Source: an uncultured Granulosicoccaceae bacterium
GTDB lineage: Bacteria; Pseudomonadota; Gammaproteobacteria; Granulosicoccales; Granulosicoccaceae
DNA length: 47,112 nucleotides
Assembly (NCBI GenBank): GCA_938003855.1
Contig: CALKXD010000026.1
Span: forward strand, 1 to 47,112
Reading direction: 5' to 3'
A model generated the notes under the pieces. That model saw nothing but the letters and a program-made list of their open reading frames with translations. It ran no database searches and was not told the origin of the DNA. The position numbers and the translations under genes are program-made. This document shows, piece by piece, positions 8,781 through 16,588 of this stretch (position 1 is the first letter of the stretch; each line of letters opens with the position of its first letter).

Positions 8781-9580
8781 CTCGTCGTTTTGCCGTAACG
8801 CCAGCGGTTTTTGTAATACTGGTGATGATTCCAATCTACTGGCTGGTGACAATAAGTCTTCAGGGCAGGGGTGGCCTAAGTGGAAAACTGGTGCTGTTTC
8901 CTGCGCACCCGACGCTGCAGAATTTTACATTTATCATGTCGGACCCGGACTGGTATCTGGGTTATGTCAACGCGCTGGTTTATGTCACCATCAATGTCAT
9001 TATCTCTATGCTGGTGGCAGTCCCTGCGGCCTACGCGTTTTCCCGTTACCGGTTTGCCGGGAGACGGGGGTTGTTCTTCGGCTTGCTGATGCTGCGAATG
9101 ATGGTGCCGGCTATTTTACTGGTGCCGTTTGTGCAGATATTTTCGGCGGTCAATTTAATAGATACTCACATTGCTGTGGCCATTGCGCACTGCTTTTTCA
9201 CCGTGCCTCTGGCGATTTGGATACTCGAGGGTTTCATCTCTGAAGTTCCGCGTGAGGTCGATGAAAGTGCGGCCATCGATGGCTATGGTGTTATCAGCTT
9301 TTTCCGGTATTTTCTGCTACCACAGATTGCCACCGGTATTGCCGTTGCGGCTTTTTTCTGCTTTATGTTTTCGTGGGTAGAGTTTCTCCTGTCAAACGCG
9401 CTTACTACCATCTACGCCAAGCCTTTTGGCGGCATCATGACTCGTGCCGGCAGTGTGATGAGCGCGAACATCCCGCTACTGGCTGCCGCCGGAGTGCTGG
9501 GTCTGATACCCGGTGTGCTGCTGGCTATTGTTGTTCGACATCATCTGGCCAGAGGCTTTTCATTGGGACGGGTTGCCTAA
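8777..9580 (+). CDS. Sugar-type ABC transporter permease (MalG/UgpE family)
   Basis: This is the 267-residue partner of the preceding permease, overlapping it by four bases (ATGA). It has about six membrane helices and the EAA loop DESAAIDGYG followed by FRYFLLP near residues 162-183. Family members form heterodimers with MalF-like subunits and bind one shared ATPase dimer. CUT1 permeases often share an ATPase encoded elsewhere, which may explain the absence of one here. A HAD phosphatase follows 82 bp later and may act on the imported compound after phosphorylation. Confidence 0.9.
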   Translation: MTRRFAVTPAVFVILVMIPIYWLVTISLQGRGGLSGKLVLFPAHPTLQNFTFIMSDPDWYLGYVNALVYVTINVIISMLVAVPAAYAFSRYRFAGRRGLFFGLLMLRMMVPAILLVPFVQIFSAVNLIDTHIAVAIAHCFFTVPLAIWILEGFISEVPREVDESAAIDGYGVISFFRYFLLPQIATGIAVAAFFCFMFSWVEFLLSNALTTIYAKPFGGIMTRAGSVMSANIPLLAAAGVLGLIPGVLLAIVVRHHLARGFSLGRVA

Positions 9581-9662
9581 CCACCTGTGTGGCGGCGATA
9601 GCTACGATGTTTTCCAGATTGATTTTTTCTCTCTCTTTTCATCCGATAGTAAAAGGACACCT

Positions 9663-10466
9663 ATGCATGGCAAATGGCTGATAGCTGTCGATCTTGATGG
9701 CACGTTGTTCGGTGCTGATCATTGCCTGTCAACGCGCACCGTCGATACGATGTATGCGGTGGTCGAGCGTGGACATGCGATTGTTATTGTCACCGGCAGG
9801 AGTGCGCACTCGGCGATTCCGAAGCTTGAGGCAATCCCACCCGGAGTGCGAGTGATCTGCTCCAATGGTGCCTACGAATATAGTCGCAGTGCTGATCGTA
9901 TTGTCTGGTCACAGGCGTTATCCGCCGCGGTGGCTGTGGAAATCCGCCAGAGCATCGTCGAGCAGTTGCCTGGTGTAAGCTTTGGTTGGGAGTCGTCAAC
10001 GGGTCTTGGCTTTGATGAGCAATTTGCACAGCAGGCCGGCGGTGTGCAGACCCTGGAGCGGGGTGGCAAAAGCGAGGTGTTTGGTCAGGACGATGTGCTT
10101 AAGCTCTATGTAAGATCACTAGAGTGTTCGTGCGCCGAGTTGCAGCAGCGGTTGTCCACGCTGCTGGCGGGGCGGGCGGAGGTCTCTACGTCAGGCGCGC
10201 CGTTTGTTGAACTGACAGCGCCCGGTGTCAATAAAAGCACGGGACTTGCGCGTGTGGCGGCCGATCTCGGATTTAGTGTGGACCGTACAATAGCATTTGG
10301 AGATAATCATAATGATCTGCCGATGTTACGCTGGGTGCATGAAGCGGTTGCTATGGGCAATGCTGTGGATGAAGTCAGAGCAGTGGCCGACACAGTAACC
10401 GATAGCAACGCAGATGACGGGGTCGCTAAACTGCTGGAAAATCGATTTCTAGAAAAGCCTGATTAA
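9663..10466 (+). CDS. HAD-superfamily (Cof-type, class IIB) phosphatase
   Basis: This 267-residue cytosolic phosphatase of the Cof family has motif I as DLDGT with nucleophile Asp10 and Asp12, motif II in VTGRS, a conserved Lys in VNKSTGL, and motif IV as GDNHNDLPML. Members hydrolyse sugar phosphates and similar small phosphoesters. I placed the start at 9663, where AAAGGA precedes the ATG by seven bases. The open frame extends upstream to 9513 inside the permease, but that part shows no homology. It follows the two sugar-type permeases in the same direction and is probably co-transcribed. The substrate is unknown. Confidence 0.88.
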   Translation: MHGKWLIAVDLDGTLFGADHCLSTRTVDTMYAVVERGHAIVIVTGRSAHSAIPKLEAIPPGVRVICSNGAYEYSRSADRIVWSQALSAAVAVEIRQSIVEQLPGVSFGWESSTGLGFDEQFAQQAGGVQTLERGGKSEVFGQDDVLKLYVRSLECSCAELQQRLSTLLAGRAEVSTSGAPFVELTAPGVNKSTGLARVAADLGFSVDRTIAFGDNHNDLPMLRWVHEAVAMGNAVDEVRAVADTVTDSNADDGVAKLLENRFLEKPD

Positions 10467-10825
10467 ACCCCGCTGTTATCCCTGATTAGTTGTGCTGCTC
10501 GCTGTGGCTGTCTTTTATGGTTGTGATGTTCTGTGGCGATGAAAGCCTGGCGGGTTACTGTATTCGCAGTGGTGAAGGGGTACCGGTTTTTGTGTTGGTT
10601 CTGTACCTGGCGCGTGTTGCCCGGGTCATCATTGCCGGCAACTGAGTCGGGGTTCTTGTTTCAGTGCGCTTGAGGGAAGCGTGCACCTGGGTCTGTGTTG
10701 ATCATCCCATCTGGCTCTAAAGTCAGTGATGGAATGGATTGGCTAATGCCTGTAACATGGGGAATTGCAGTGACGTAACACTGTCATCCTAATTGGCACA
10801 TTTAAAGTTCGGCGAATATTTTTCC
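10467..10825. other. Intergenic region before the GntR gene
   Basis: No convincing gene is present. A 42-codon open frame at 10517-10645 (plus) lacks a good ribosome site and recognisable features. The final 40 bases hold short inverted GTGAC/GTCAT arms that could be a regulator site. No terminator is evident after the HAD gene. Confidence 0.4.
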
Positions 10826-11542
10826 GTGATCTGGAACACACAATCCAATGCAGTCGGTGGAAGCGCCGGGATTCTTCAATCAGCACGCCGTACAGTAGCC
10901 GGTGAGGTCTTTGATAAGTTACACGCCGATATCGTCACGCTGCGTTTATTGCCCGGCGCAAAAGTATCCGAACTCGAAATCGCCAGGCAAAGTGGCGTAT
11001 CACGCCAACCGGTGCGTGAGGCGTTTATTCAACTGAACAATATGGGGTTGTTGCAGATACGCCCCCAGAAAGCCACGCTGGTGCGTAAAATTTCTAATCG
11101 CGAAATCCTCAACGCCCGCTTTATACGCACAGCGGTAGAAGTTGAAGTGATCAGAAAAGCCTGTGAAAGTGCGACCGTCGCGCATTTTAATCAGTTTGAT
11201 CAAAACCTGAAAGCGCAAAAAAAGGCCGCTCGTAAAAACGATGCTGACACTTTTCATGCACTGGACTACGATTTTCACCGGTTGATTTGCATCTCTGCAG
11301 ATGCCGGGTTTGCGTTTTCCACCATTGCTGAAAACAAATCCCAGGTCGACAGACTGTGCATGTTATGCCTCACCAAAAAGAGCAGCATGCTCGAGTTAAT
11401 AGACGATCACAGTCAGATCATCGAAGCGCTCCAGCAACGCAATTCAAACACCGCGATTGATCTGGCTCGATCACATCTGTCCCGACTCGACAGCACCTTG
11501 AAGTTTGCTCGCGAAGAGCACAGTGAGTATTTCGAAGACTAG
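10826..11542 (+). CDS. GntR-family transcriptional regulator, FadR/FCD subgroup
   Basis: The first ~75 residues hold a winged helix-turn-helix (EIARQSGVSRQPVREA is the recognition region). The rest is an all-helical FCD ligand domain with the metal-type Asp and His residues in DYDFHRL and in the later HSQI and RSHLS segments. Such proteins usually sense organic or sugar acids and repress a nearby transport or catabolic operon. The TRAP operon starting at 12027 is the obvious target. The start is unsure: GTG at 10826 gives about 238 residues, while a TTG at 10793 would add eleven. Neither has a good ribosome site. Confidence 0.88.
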   Translation: MIWNTQSNAVGGSAGILQSARRTVAGEVFDKLHADIVTLRLLPGAKVSELEIARQSGVSRQPVREAFIQLNNMGLLQIRPQKATLVRKISNREILNARFIRTAVEVEVIRKACESATVAHFNQFDQNLKAQKKAARKNDADTFHALDYDFHRLICISADAGFAFSTIAENKSQVDRLCMLCLTKKSSMLELIDDHSQIIEALQQRNSNTAIDLARSHLSRLDSTLKFAREEHSEYFED

Positions 11543-12026
11543 CGCTACCTTGTGCAGGCGGTTTTCATGGTCTGTTAACAGCGTGCGCTGATAATTTTGC
11601 AACAGTGTCAAAGCGTCTATGTGCCTTTTCAGTTTAAGCATGCAGGCACTGAATCTATAATTAAATGATAAAAAAAGCTTTTCTGCTGAAGCCAGCCTGC
11701 AACATCCGGTGTGTGCAGACAGGTATCCCTTCCAGGCCGGCACCACTGCCTGGTCAATAAGTAAAACCTGCAGTGACTGACACTACTTTTTATTGTTTCA
11801 CTTTACTTTCTCGCTTTTTTGTTTCTGCATTGCGCAGGCTTGATACGACCGATCTTGAGCTGACCAAAAGGTTGTAGGCAGGCTTGGATTTAAGGCGTAT
11901 TAGTGCGAGCGCTGTGCCCTGTGCCTGATGTTGCCCCGATTTATCTTTTGTGGTCTACTACCATACCAGATGTGTTCTGCAGCTGGTATTGCGATTGTTT
12001 ATACTGAAAACTCAGGAGGATAATTC
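11543..12026. promoter_or_regulatory. Regulatory region upstream of the TRAP operon
   Basis: This 484-bp region without a gene lies between the regulator and dctP. At 11951-11963 is TGGTCTACTACCA, with TGGT/ACCA arms reminiscent of FadR-group operators, although the five-base spacer is longer than the usual three. This is a candidate site for the GntR protein next door. A perfect AGGAGG followed by ATAATTC precedes the dctP ATG. The middle is AT-rich and could carry the promoter, but no clear -35/-10 pair stands out. Confidence 0.4.
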
Positions 12027-13016
12027 ATGTTCCAACGACTCAGGAATATCGCTGGTACGACCGCTCTTGTGGTCGCGGCACTGGCGGGTAACGCGCAGGC
12101 CGCCGATGTGACACTGCGTGGCGCCAGTTTGTTTGATAACGATCATGCCTACAGTAAAACTCTGATTAAATTCAGTGAGTTGGTCAATGAGTATTACGAC
12201 GGTGATGTTGCGTTTGATCTGCGCGGAAACAGCGAGCTTGGCATCGAACCGGACTACGTTAACTTTTTAACGCAGGGTGTCGCCATCGATTACGCGATCA
12301 TCGCTCCGTCTAATCTGGCACGCTTTGCCCCTTCGGTGCCACTGATGGATATGCCGTTTGTATTCCGTGACCTTGATCATTGGAATGCCGTGTTGTCCAG
12401 TGATGTTCTGTCCCCGCTGGAAACCGTTCTGCTCGATAAAGCCGATCTGCGCATCATTGGTTATGCCGGTGGTGGTACCCGTAACCTGATCTCTAACAAG
12501 GTTATCTCTAACCTTGCCGAGCTTGAAGGGCACAAAATGCGAGTGATGGGTGCACCGATTCAGGCGCGTGTTTTTGAAGCGGCGACAGCAGCACCGGCAG
12601 CGATTGCCTACTCAGAAGTCTATAACGCTATTCAAACAGGCGTTGTTGATGGTCTTGAAAATGAAGCAGCAAGTCTGCTGCAGTATAAGTTTTTCGAGGT
12701 TGCACCAAACATCACACTGACTCAGCATTCTATCACCGTGCGCCCGATAATCTTCAGCAACAAATCTTTCGTAAAACTGCCCGAAGCACTACAGGCAGCA
12801 ATCATGAAAGCTGGCAAGGAAGCGGGAGACTACGGTCGTGAAATAGAGTCTCGTGAAGACGGTGAAAAGCTGCAGCAAATGTCTGATGCGGGACAGATAA
12901 AAGTACAGGAGTTTGCTGATCGTGAAAAACTTCTCGAGCTGGTGATACCCGTGCACGATGCCTATGCCGCAGAGCTCGGTGCCGAGGACCTGCTGAAAGC
13001 AATTCGTTCCAAGTAG
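12027..13016 (+). CDS. TRAP transporter substrate-binding protein (DctP family)
   Basis: This 329-residue periplasmic protein has a signal peptide cleaved after AQA near residue 26. It carries the core TRAP signature: GGGTRNLISNK, the carboxylate-binding Arg in HKMRVMGAP, and the YNAIQTGVVDGLENE segment at about residues 200-215. DctP proteins bind organic acids, usually through that Arg, and pass them to the DctQM membrane part encoded downstream. AGGAGG precedes the ATG. A strong hairpin follows the stop. The substrate cannot be named; a sugar acid or dicarboxylate is likely from family habit and the FCD-type regulator. Confidence 0.92.
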   Translation: MFQRLRNIAGTTALVVAALAGNAQAADVTLRGASLFDNDHAYSKTLIKFSELVNEYYDGDVAFDLRGNSELGIEPDYVNFLTQGVAIDYAIIAPSNLARFAPSVPLMDMPFVFRDLDHWNAVLSSDVLSPLETVLLDKADLRIIGYAGGGTRNLISNKVISNLAELEGHKMRVMGAPIQARVFEAATAAPAAIAYSEVYNAIQTGVVDGLENEAASLLQYKFFEVAPNITLTQHSITVRPIIFSNKSFVKLPEALQAAIMKAGKEAGDYGREIESREDGEKLQQMSDAGQIKVQEFADREKLLELVIPVHDAYAAELGAEDLLKAIRSK

Positions 13017-13025
13017 CTGACGAGC

Positions 13026-13070
13026 CAGGTCTTCCATCGTTTGTCTGATGGGAGACCTGATTGTGTTTTT
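13026..13070 (+). terminator. Hairpin/attenuator between dctP and dctQ
   Basis: CAGGTCTTCCATC at 13026-13038 pairs with GATGGGAGACCTG at 13047-13059. This makes a 13-bp stem with one T-G pair and an eight-base loop, followed by ATTGTG and five Ts. Inside an operon this would act as a partial terminator or 3-prime stabiliser, making more binding protein than membrane subunits. Confidence 0.7.
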
Positions 13071-13097
13071 CACTATGCAGGCCGGTGATCCATCACT

Positions 13098-13592
13098 ATG
13101 ATTGAACGATTTCTAGAGGGATTCTGCCAGCTGTTGCGGGTTCTGGTCGGTTTGTTGATCGCAGCGCTGATTGTACCGGTATTCATGCAGGTTCTGGCCC
13201 GCTACACCGGGCTTATCCCAACCTACCTCTGGACTGAAGAGCTGGCGAAGTTTATTTTTATCTGGATTGTGATGCTTGGCTCGATGGTCGCCGTATGGGA
13301 AAACACGCACTTTGATGTACGCGTAATTCCTGATGCGCAAACTCCGCTGGGTAAACTGTTGCAAGTCGGTTTTGTGCTGCTGATGGTATGCAGCTTCGCG
13401 CTGCTGTTTGCCTGGTTCGGTATCGGCTATGCCAAGTTCGGATCCATTCAAACCTCGGTGATGATGCAGATCAACATGCTGTGGATTTATCTAAGTGTTC
13501 CGCTTGCCGGTTTTGTCTGGTTTGTCTTTGCATTCTTCAGGCTTTGTCAGGTGGTGCAATCCTACCGTGTGCAGTCACGGGGGGTGTCGTGA
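13098..13592 (+). CDS. TRAP transporter small permease (DctQ family)
   Basis: This 164-residue protein has four hydrophobic segments, the standard DctQ plan. TRYxG-like and WTEELAKFIFIW motifs near residues 30-55 are typical of the family. It forms the membrane complex with DctM and supports sodium-driven uptake with the binding protein. It lies 81 bp after dctP, across the hairpin, and its stop overlaps the dctM start (GTGA). Confidence 0.9.
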   Translation: MIERFLEGFCQLLRVLVGLLIAALIVPVFMQVLARYTGLIPTYLWTEELAKFIFIWIVMLGSMVAVWENTHFDVRVIPDAQTPLGKLLQVGFVLLMVCSFALLFAWFGIGYAKFGSIQTSVMMQINMLWIYLSVPLAGFVWFVFAFFRLCQVVQSYRVQSRGVS

Positions 13593-14899
13593 TTCTCTCT
13601 GCGGGCGTTGCCTGCCTGATTCTGGTTGGCGGTTTTATCACACTGGTACTGCTGCGTGTACCGGTGGCGTTTGCTCTGGGTATCGCGACAATGCCGGTCG
13701 TCGCACTGGACCTGCGGCTCACGCCGTTTTTAATTCTGGATCGAATGTTCCAGTCCTATAATTCTTTTATTCTGCTGGCGGTGCCGTTTTTCCTGCTGGC
13801 CGCCAATCTCATGAACGCCGGACGTATGACGGATCGTCTGATTGAGTTCGCCCGTGTGCTTACCGGCTGGATGCCGGGCGGTCTCGGCCAGGTGAACGTG
13901 GCCGTTTCGATGCTGTTTGCGGGTATTTCAGGGTCATCAACAGCCGATGCTGCCGGCTGCGGCAAGATACTGATTCCCGCAATGATAGAGAAAGGCTATT
14001 CACCTCGCTTTGCCGTTGCGATAACGGCTTGCTCTTCGGTGATGGGCGTTATCATCCCGCCGAGTATCCTGATGGTTGTGTGGGGTGGGGTAATGTCTAT
14101 TTCCGTCGGTGCACTATTCCTTGCCGGGGCGGTGCCGGGGTTGCTTATTGCAATGGCGCTGATGGGTACGGTTTACGGTTATGCCAAGGTCTATAACTAT
14201 CCAACGGCAGGTAAGCCATCAATGGCTGAATTTATCAGCGCTTTGAAAGGTGCGGGATTAGCGCTGTTGACGCCGGTGTTTGTAATCGGCGGCATTGTCG
14301 GGGGCATTGTGACGCCGACAGAATCGGCCATCATTGCGGCTTTTTATTCGTTTATTTTAGGGTTTTTTGTGTATCGCACAATCAACGGCCGGGAGGTCGT
14401 CGGTATTCTGTACGAGACCGGACGCTTCTCGTCTATCTCGTTGTTTGCTATCGGCACTGCGTCGGCGTTTGGCTGGATGCTGTCTTTTTATAATGTACCG
14501 CGTTTGATCGTCGGTGCGCTGACAGCACTTGAGTTCGGTGCTTTCGGTACGTCGTTAATTATCGCGGCACTGTTTCTGTTGTTTGGTCTGTTTATTGACG
14601 CGATTCCGGCAATTATCATATTGGGTACCGTCCTGTTGCCAGTGGCTCAGGCGGCCGAGATTCATCCGGTGGCGTTTGCCATTATCGGTATTATTTCGCT
14701 TGCGTTTGGTCTGGTGACGCCGCCGTATGGGCTGTGTCTTTTGATTTCATCATCTATTGCGGGTCTCAATGTAGTGCAGGTAATGCGGGATGTGGCGATT
14801 GTGCTAGTGCCGATGCTGCTAATTCTGCTGCTGATTATAGTCTTTCCGGAAATCGCACTCTGGCTTCCAAAAACACTGATGCCTGCGACCTTTAAATAA
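13589..14899 (+). CDS. TRAP transporter large permease (DctM family)
   Basis: This 436-residue polytopic inner-membrane protein has about twelve helices. FAGISGSSTADAAG near residues 110-125 and IPPSILMVVWGG are family hallmarks, as is the GLVTPPYGLCL motif near the C terminus. I set the start at the GTG at 13589, which overlaps the dctQ stop as GTGA and gives the normal DctM length. The frame is open further back to 13388, but that part lies inside dctQ and is not DctM-like. The protein carries the ion-coupled translocation pathway. Confidence 0.92.
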   Translation: MILSAGVACLILVGGFITLVLLRVPVAFALGIATMPVVALDLRLTPFLILDRMFQSYNSFILLAVPFFLLAANLMNAGRMTDRLIEFARVLTGWMPGGLGQVNVAVSMLFAGISGSSTADAAGCGKILIPAMIEKGYSPRFAVAITACSSVMGVIIPPSILMVVWGGVMSISVGALFLAGAVPGLLIAMALMGTVYGYAKVYNYPTAGKPSMAEFISALKGAGLALLTPVFVIGGIVGGIVTPTESAIIAAFYSFILGFFVYRTINGREVVGILYETGRFSSISLFAIGTASAFGWMLSFYNVPRLIVGALTALEFGAFGTSLIIAALFLLFGLFIDAIPAIIILGTVLLPVAQAAEIHPVAFAIIGIISLAFGLVTPPYGLCLLISSSIAGLNVVQVMRDVAIVLVPMLLILLLIIVFPEIALWLPKTLMPATFK

Positions 14900-14956
14900 A
14901 CTGTGTGTGGTCAGTTTGTTTTAGCCGATGTTTAACGCAAAGGGCTAAAGCTGCCG

Positions 14957-14976
14957 GTTGTTGACGGTCGCGACTG
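14957..14976. repeat. Copy 1 of a dispersed 20-bp motif
   Basis: GTTGTTGACGGTCG-C-GACTG recurs at 31893-31912 with one change. Both copies are intergenic and next to gene ends. Two copies are too few to name a repeat family. Confidence 0.4.
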
Positions 14977-14990
14977 CGATTTCTGCCAGG

Positions 14991-15020
14991 CAAAAAAAAT
15001 CCCCGCACCTGGCGGGGATT
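14991..15020 (-). terminator. Intrinsic terminator of the glutamine synthetase gene
   Basis: AATCCCCGC (14998-15006) and GCGGGGATT (15012-15020) form a perfect nine-base stem with a five-base loop. Read on the minus strand the stem runs straight into eight Ts. It lies 48 bp past the minus-strand stop codon and is a strong textbook terminator. On the plus strand no T-run follows. Confidence 0.85.
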
Positions 15021-15067
15021 AACAAGGTTGCATCGGGTAGCTGTTGCCGCCCGGTTGGTTACACCGA

Positions 15068-16078
15068 CTAAGCCAGGGCTTCCGTTGTCGTTTTGATGAT
15101 CGCTGCTGCCACTTTGTATGGATCGGCATTAGATGCCGGGCGACGATCTTCAAGGCGGCCTTTCCAGCCATCTTCAACGGTGCCCACCGGAACCCGGATA
15201 GATGCACCACGGTCAGAGACACCGTAACTGAACTGATTGATCGACTGCGTTTCGTGCTTGCCGGTCAGACGCTGATCGTTGTCCGCGCCATAGACGCTGA
15301 TGTGTCGCTCGATGTTTTTTCCGAACTCTTCACAGATTTTGTTGAAGATGTCTTCGCTGCCAGCAGTACGCATAGGGCCGTTGGAGAAATTAGCGTGCAT
15401 GCCCGAACCGTTCCAGTCTGTGTCGCCCAGTGGCTTTGGATGCAGGTCGACCGATACGCCATACTTCTCTGCAGTGCGCTCTATCAGATAGCGAGCCAGC
15501 CAGATTTCATCCCCGGCGCGCTTTGCACCCTTTGCGAAGATCTGGTACTCCCATTGACCGGCTGCCACTTCGGCGTTGATGCCTTCAACGTTTAGCCCGG
15601 CTTCGAGGCAAAGGTCCAGGTGTTCTTCAATGATCTCTCGACCAAATGTATTTTTGCCGCCCACTGAGCAGTAGTACGGGCCTTGTGGTCCCGGGAAACC
15701 GTTTGCAGGGAAACCCAGAGGCAGGTTGGTTTCTGTATCGATCAGGAAGTATTCCTGCTCAAATCCGAACCAGAAATCGTCGTTGTCTTCTTCGATGGTA
15801 GCGCGACCATTTGAAGGATGCGGCGTACCGTCGGAGTTCAGTACTTCTGTCATCACGAGGTAGCTGTTTTTACGATCCGGATCAGGAATAATCGCCACGG
15901 GTTTCAGCAGGCAGTCAGAATCGTTACCTTCTGCTTGCTCGGTAGAGCTGCCGTCGAATGACCAGCCGGGGCAGTCTTCAAGTTTGCCGCTGAAGTCATT
16001 TCTGACCATTGTCTTGCTGCGAAGGCTTTGAGTTGGCTGGTAACCGTCTAGCCAGATATATTCTAACTTGCTTTTCAT
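15068..16078 (-). CDS. glnII: Glutamine synthetase, type II (eukaryote-like)
   Basis: At 336 residues this is the short GSII form, not the ~470-residue GSI of most bacteria. It joins ammonia to glutamate using ATP. The beta-grasp start (YIWLDGYQ, SKTMV), FGFEQEYFLID with metal Glu residues, NAEVAAGQWEYQI, the GSGMHANFS His-Asn pair, and DRGASIRVP plus EDRRPASNADPY are all present. I chose the start at MKSKLEY (16078), where GSII proteins begin. The frame is open 61 codons further, but that stretch looks non-coding. An NtrC-like box lies 235 bp upstream and a strong terminator downstream, so it is a single-gene unit. Confidence 0.93.
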   Translation of the reverse strand: MKSKLEYIWLDGYQPTQSLRSKTMVRNDFSGKLEDCPGWSFDGSSTEQAEGNDSDCLLKPVAIIPDPDRKNSYLVMTEVLNSDGTPHPSNGRATIEEDNDDFWFGFEQEYFLIDTETNLPLGFPANGFPGPQGPYYCSVGGKNTFGREIIEEHLDLCLEAGLNVEGINAEVAAGQWEYQIFAKGAKRAGDEIWLARYLIERTAEKYGVSVDLHPKPLGDTDWNGSGMHANFSNGPMRTAGSEDIFNKICEEFGKNIERHISVYGADNDQRLTGKHETQSINQFSYGVSDRGASIRVPVGTVEDGWKGRLEDRRPASNADPYKVAAAIIKTTTEALA

Positions 16079-16588
16079 GGTCGGATTTTCCAAATGAAGG
16101 TGTTGTGGTACTAACCGGCTATGGGAGCAATCAGTCAGTCTCAGCGACCCGGACGACCTTCGTGTTTGGCGAAAGCACCGATACTGAAAATGCTGGTTGC
16201 TGCCATAGACCAAGTGTTTGGCAAACAGCGAGGTGACACAGCAACTAAATGCGCTCATCAACGCCGATGCTGGAAGGTACTATTTTGTCGCCGTGTTGTA
16301 ATGTGCTAATTATGCACCATGGCGCTGCAAAAAATGCATCACCCTGATGCCGGATTGACTCAATCGGCGTCTACGGGCTGAAAACCGCTAATATGTCACA
16401 AAAAACCGCCGCATTGTTAAAAAACAAGGTGTTATGTCATTGCCTGTCGTGCTTCCACACGCATCAGCGCGCGCTACCAGTGCCAACCGCGCTGTAAATT
16501 GAGTTGTTACCACCAGGGCTTTCGCGAATCTGCCAGCCGTACTGGTCGGGCGAAGTGGATCCGCCAGGTTTGTTTTTTGAGGCCGGGT
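16079..16588. promoter_or_regulatory. Regulatory region upstream of glnII and downstream of the kinase
   Basis: This 510-bp region has no supported gene. It holds the NtrC-like box at 16313-16329. I searched the minus strand between the box and the glnII ATG for a GG-N10-GC sigma-54 element. I found only near misses with nine-base spacing (for example TGGCAGCAACCAGC), so the promoter is not assigned. Confidence 0.5.
16313..16329. promoter_or_regulatory. NtrC-like enhancer box of glnII
   Basis: TGCACC-N5-GCTGCA matches the NtrC consensus TGCACC-N5-GGTGCA at 11 of 12 positions. It lies 235 bp before the glutamine synthetase ATG, a normal distance for an enhancer. A second site of equal quality precedes amt. 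Confidence 0.65.

Noticed and set aside
10517-10645. 42-codon plus-strand open frame
   Set aside because: No ribosome site, no family features, and it lies in the region before a regulator where random frames are common.
16079-16312. Sigma-54 promoter for glnII
   Set aside because: Only nine-base spacings such as TGGCAGCAACCAGC were found, so the assignment is not supported.
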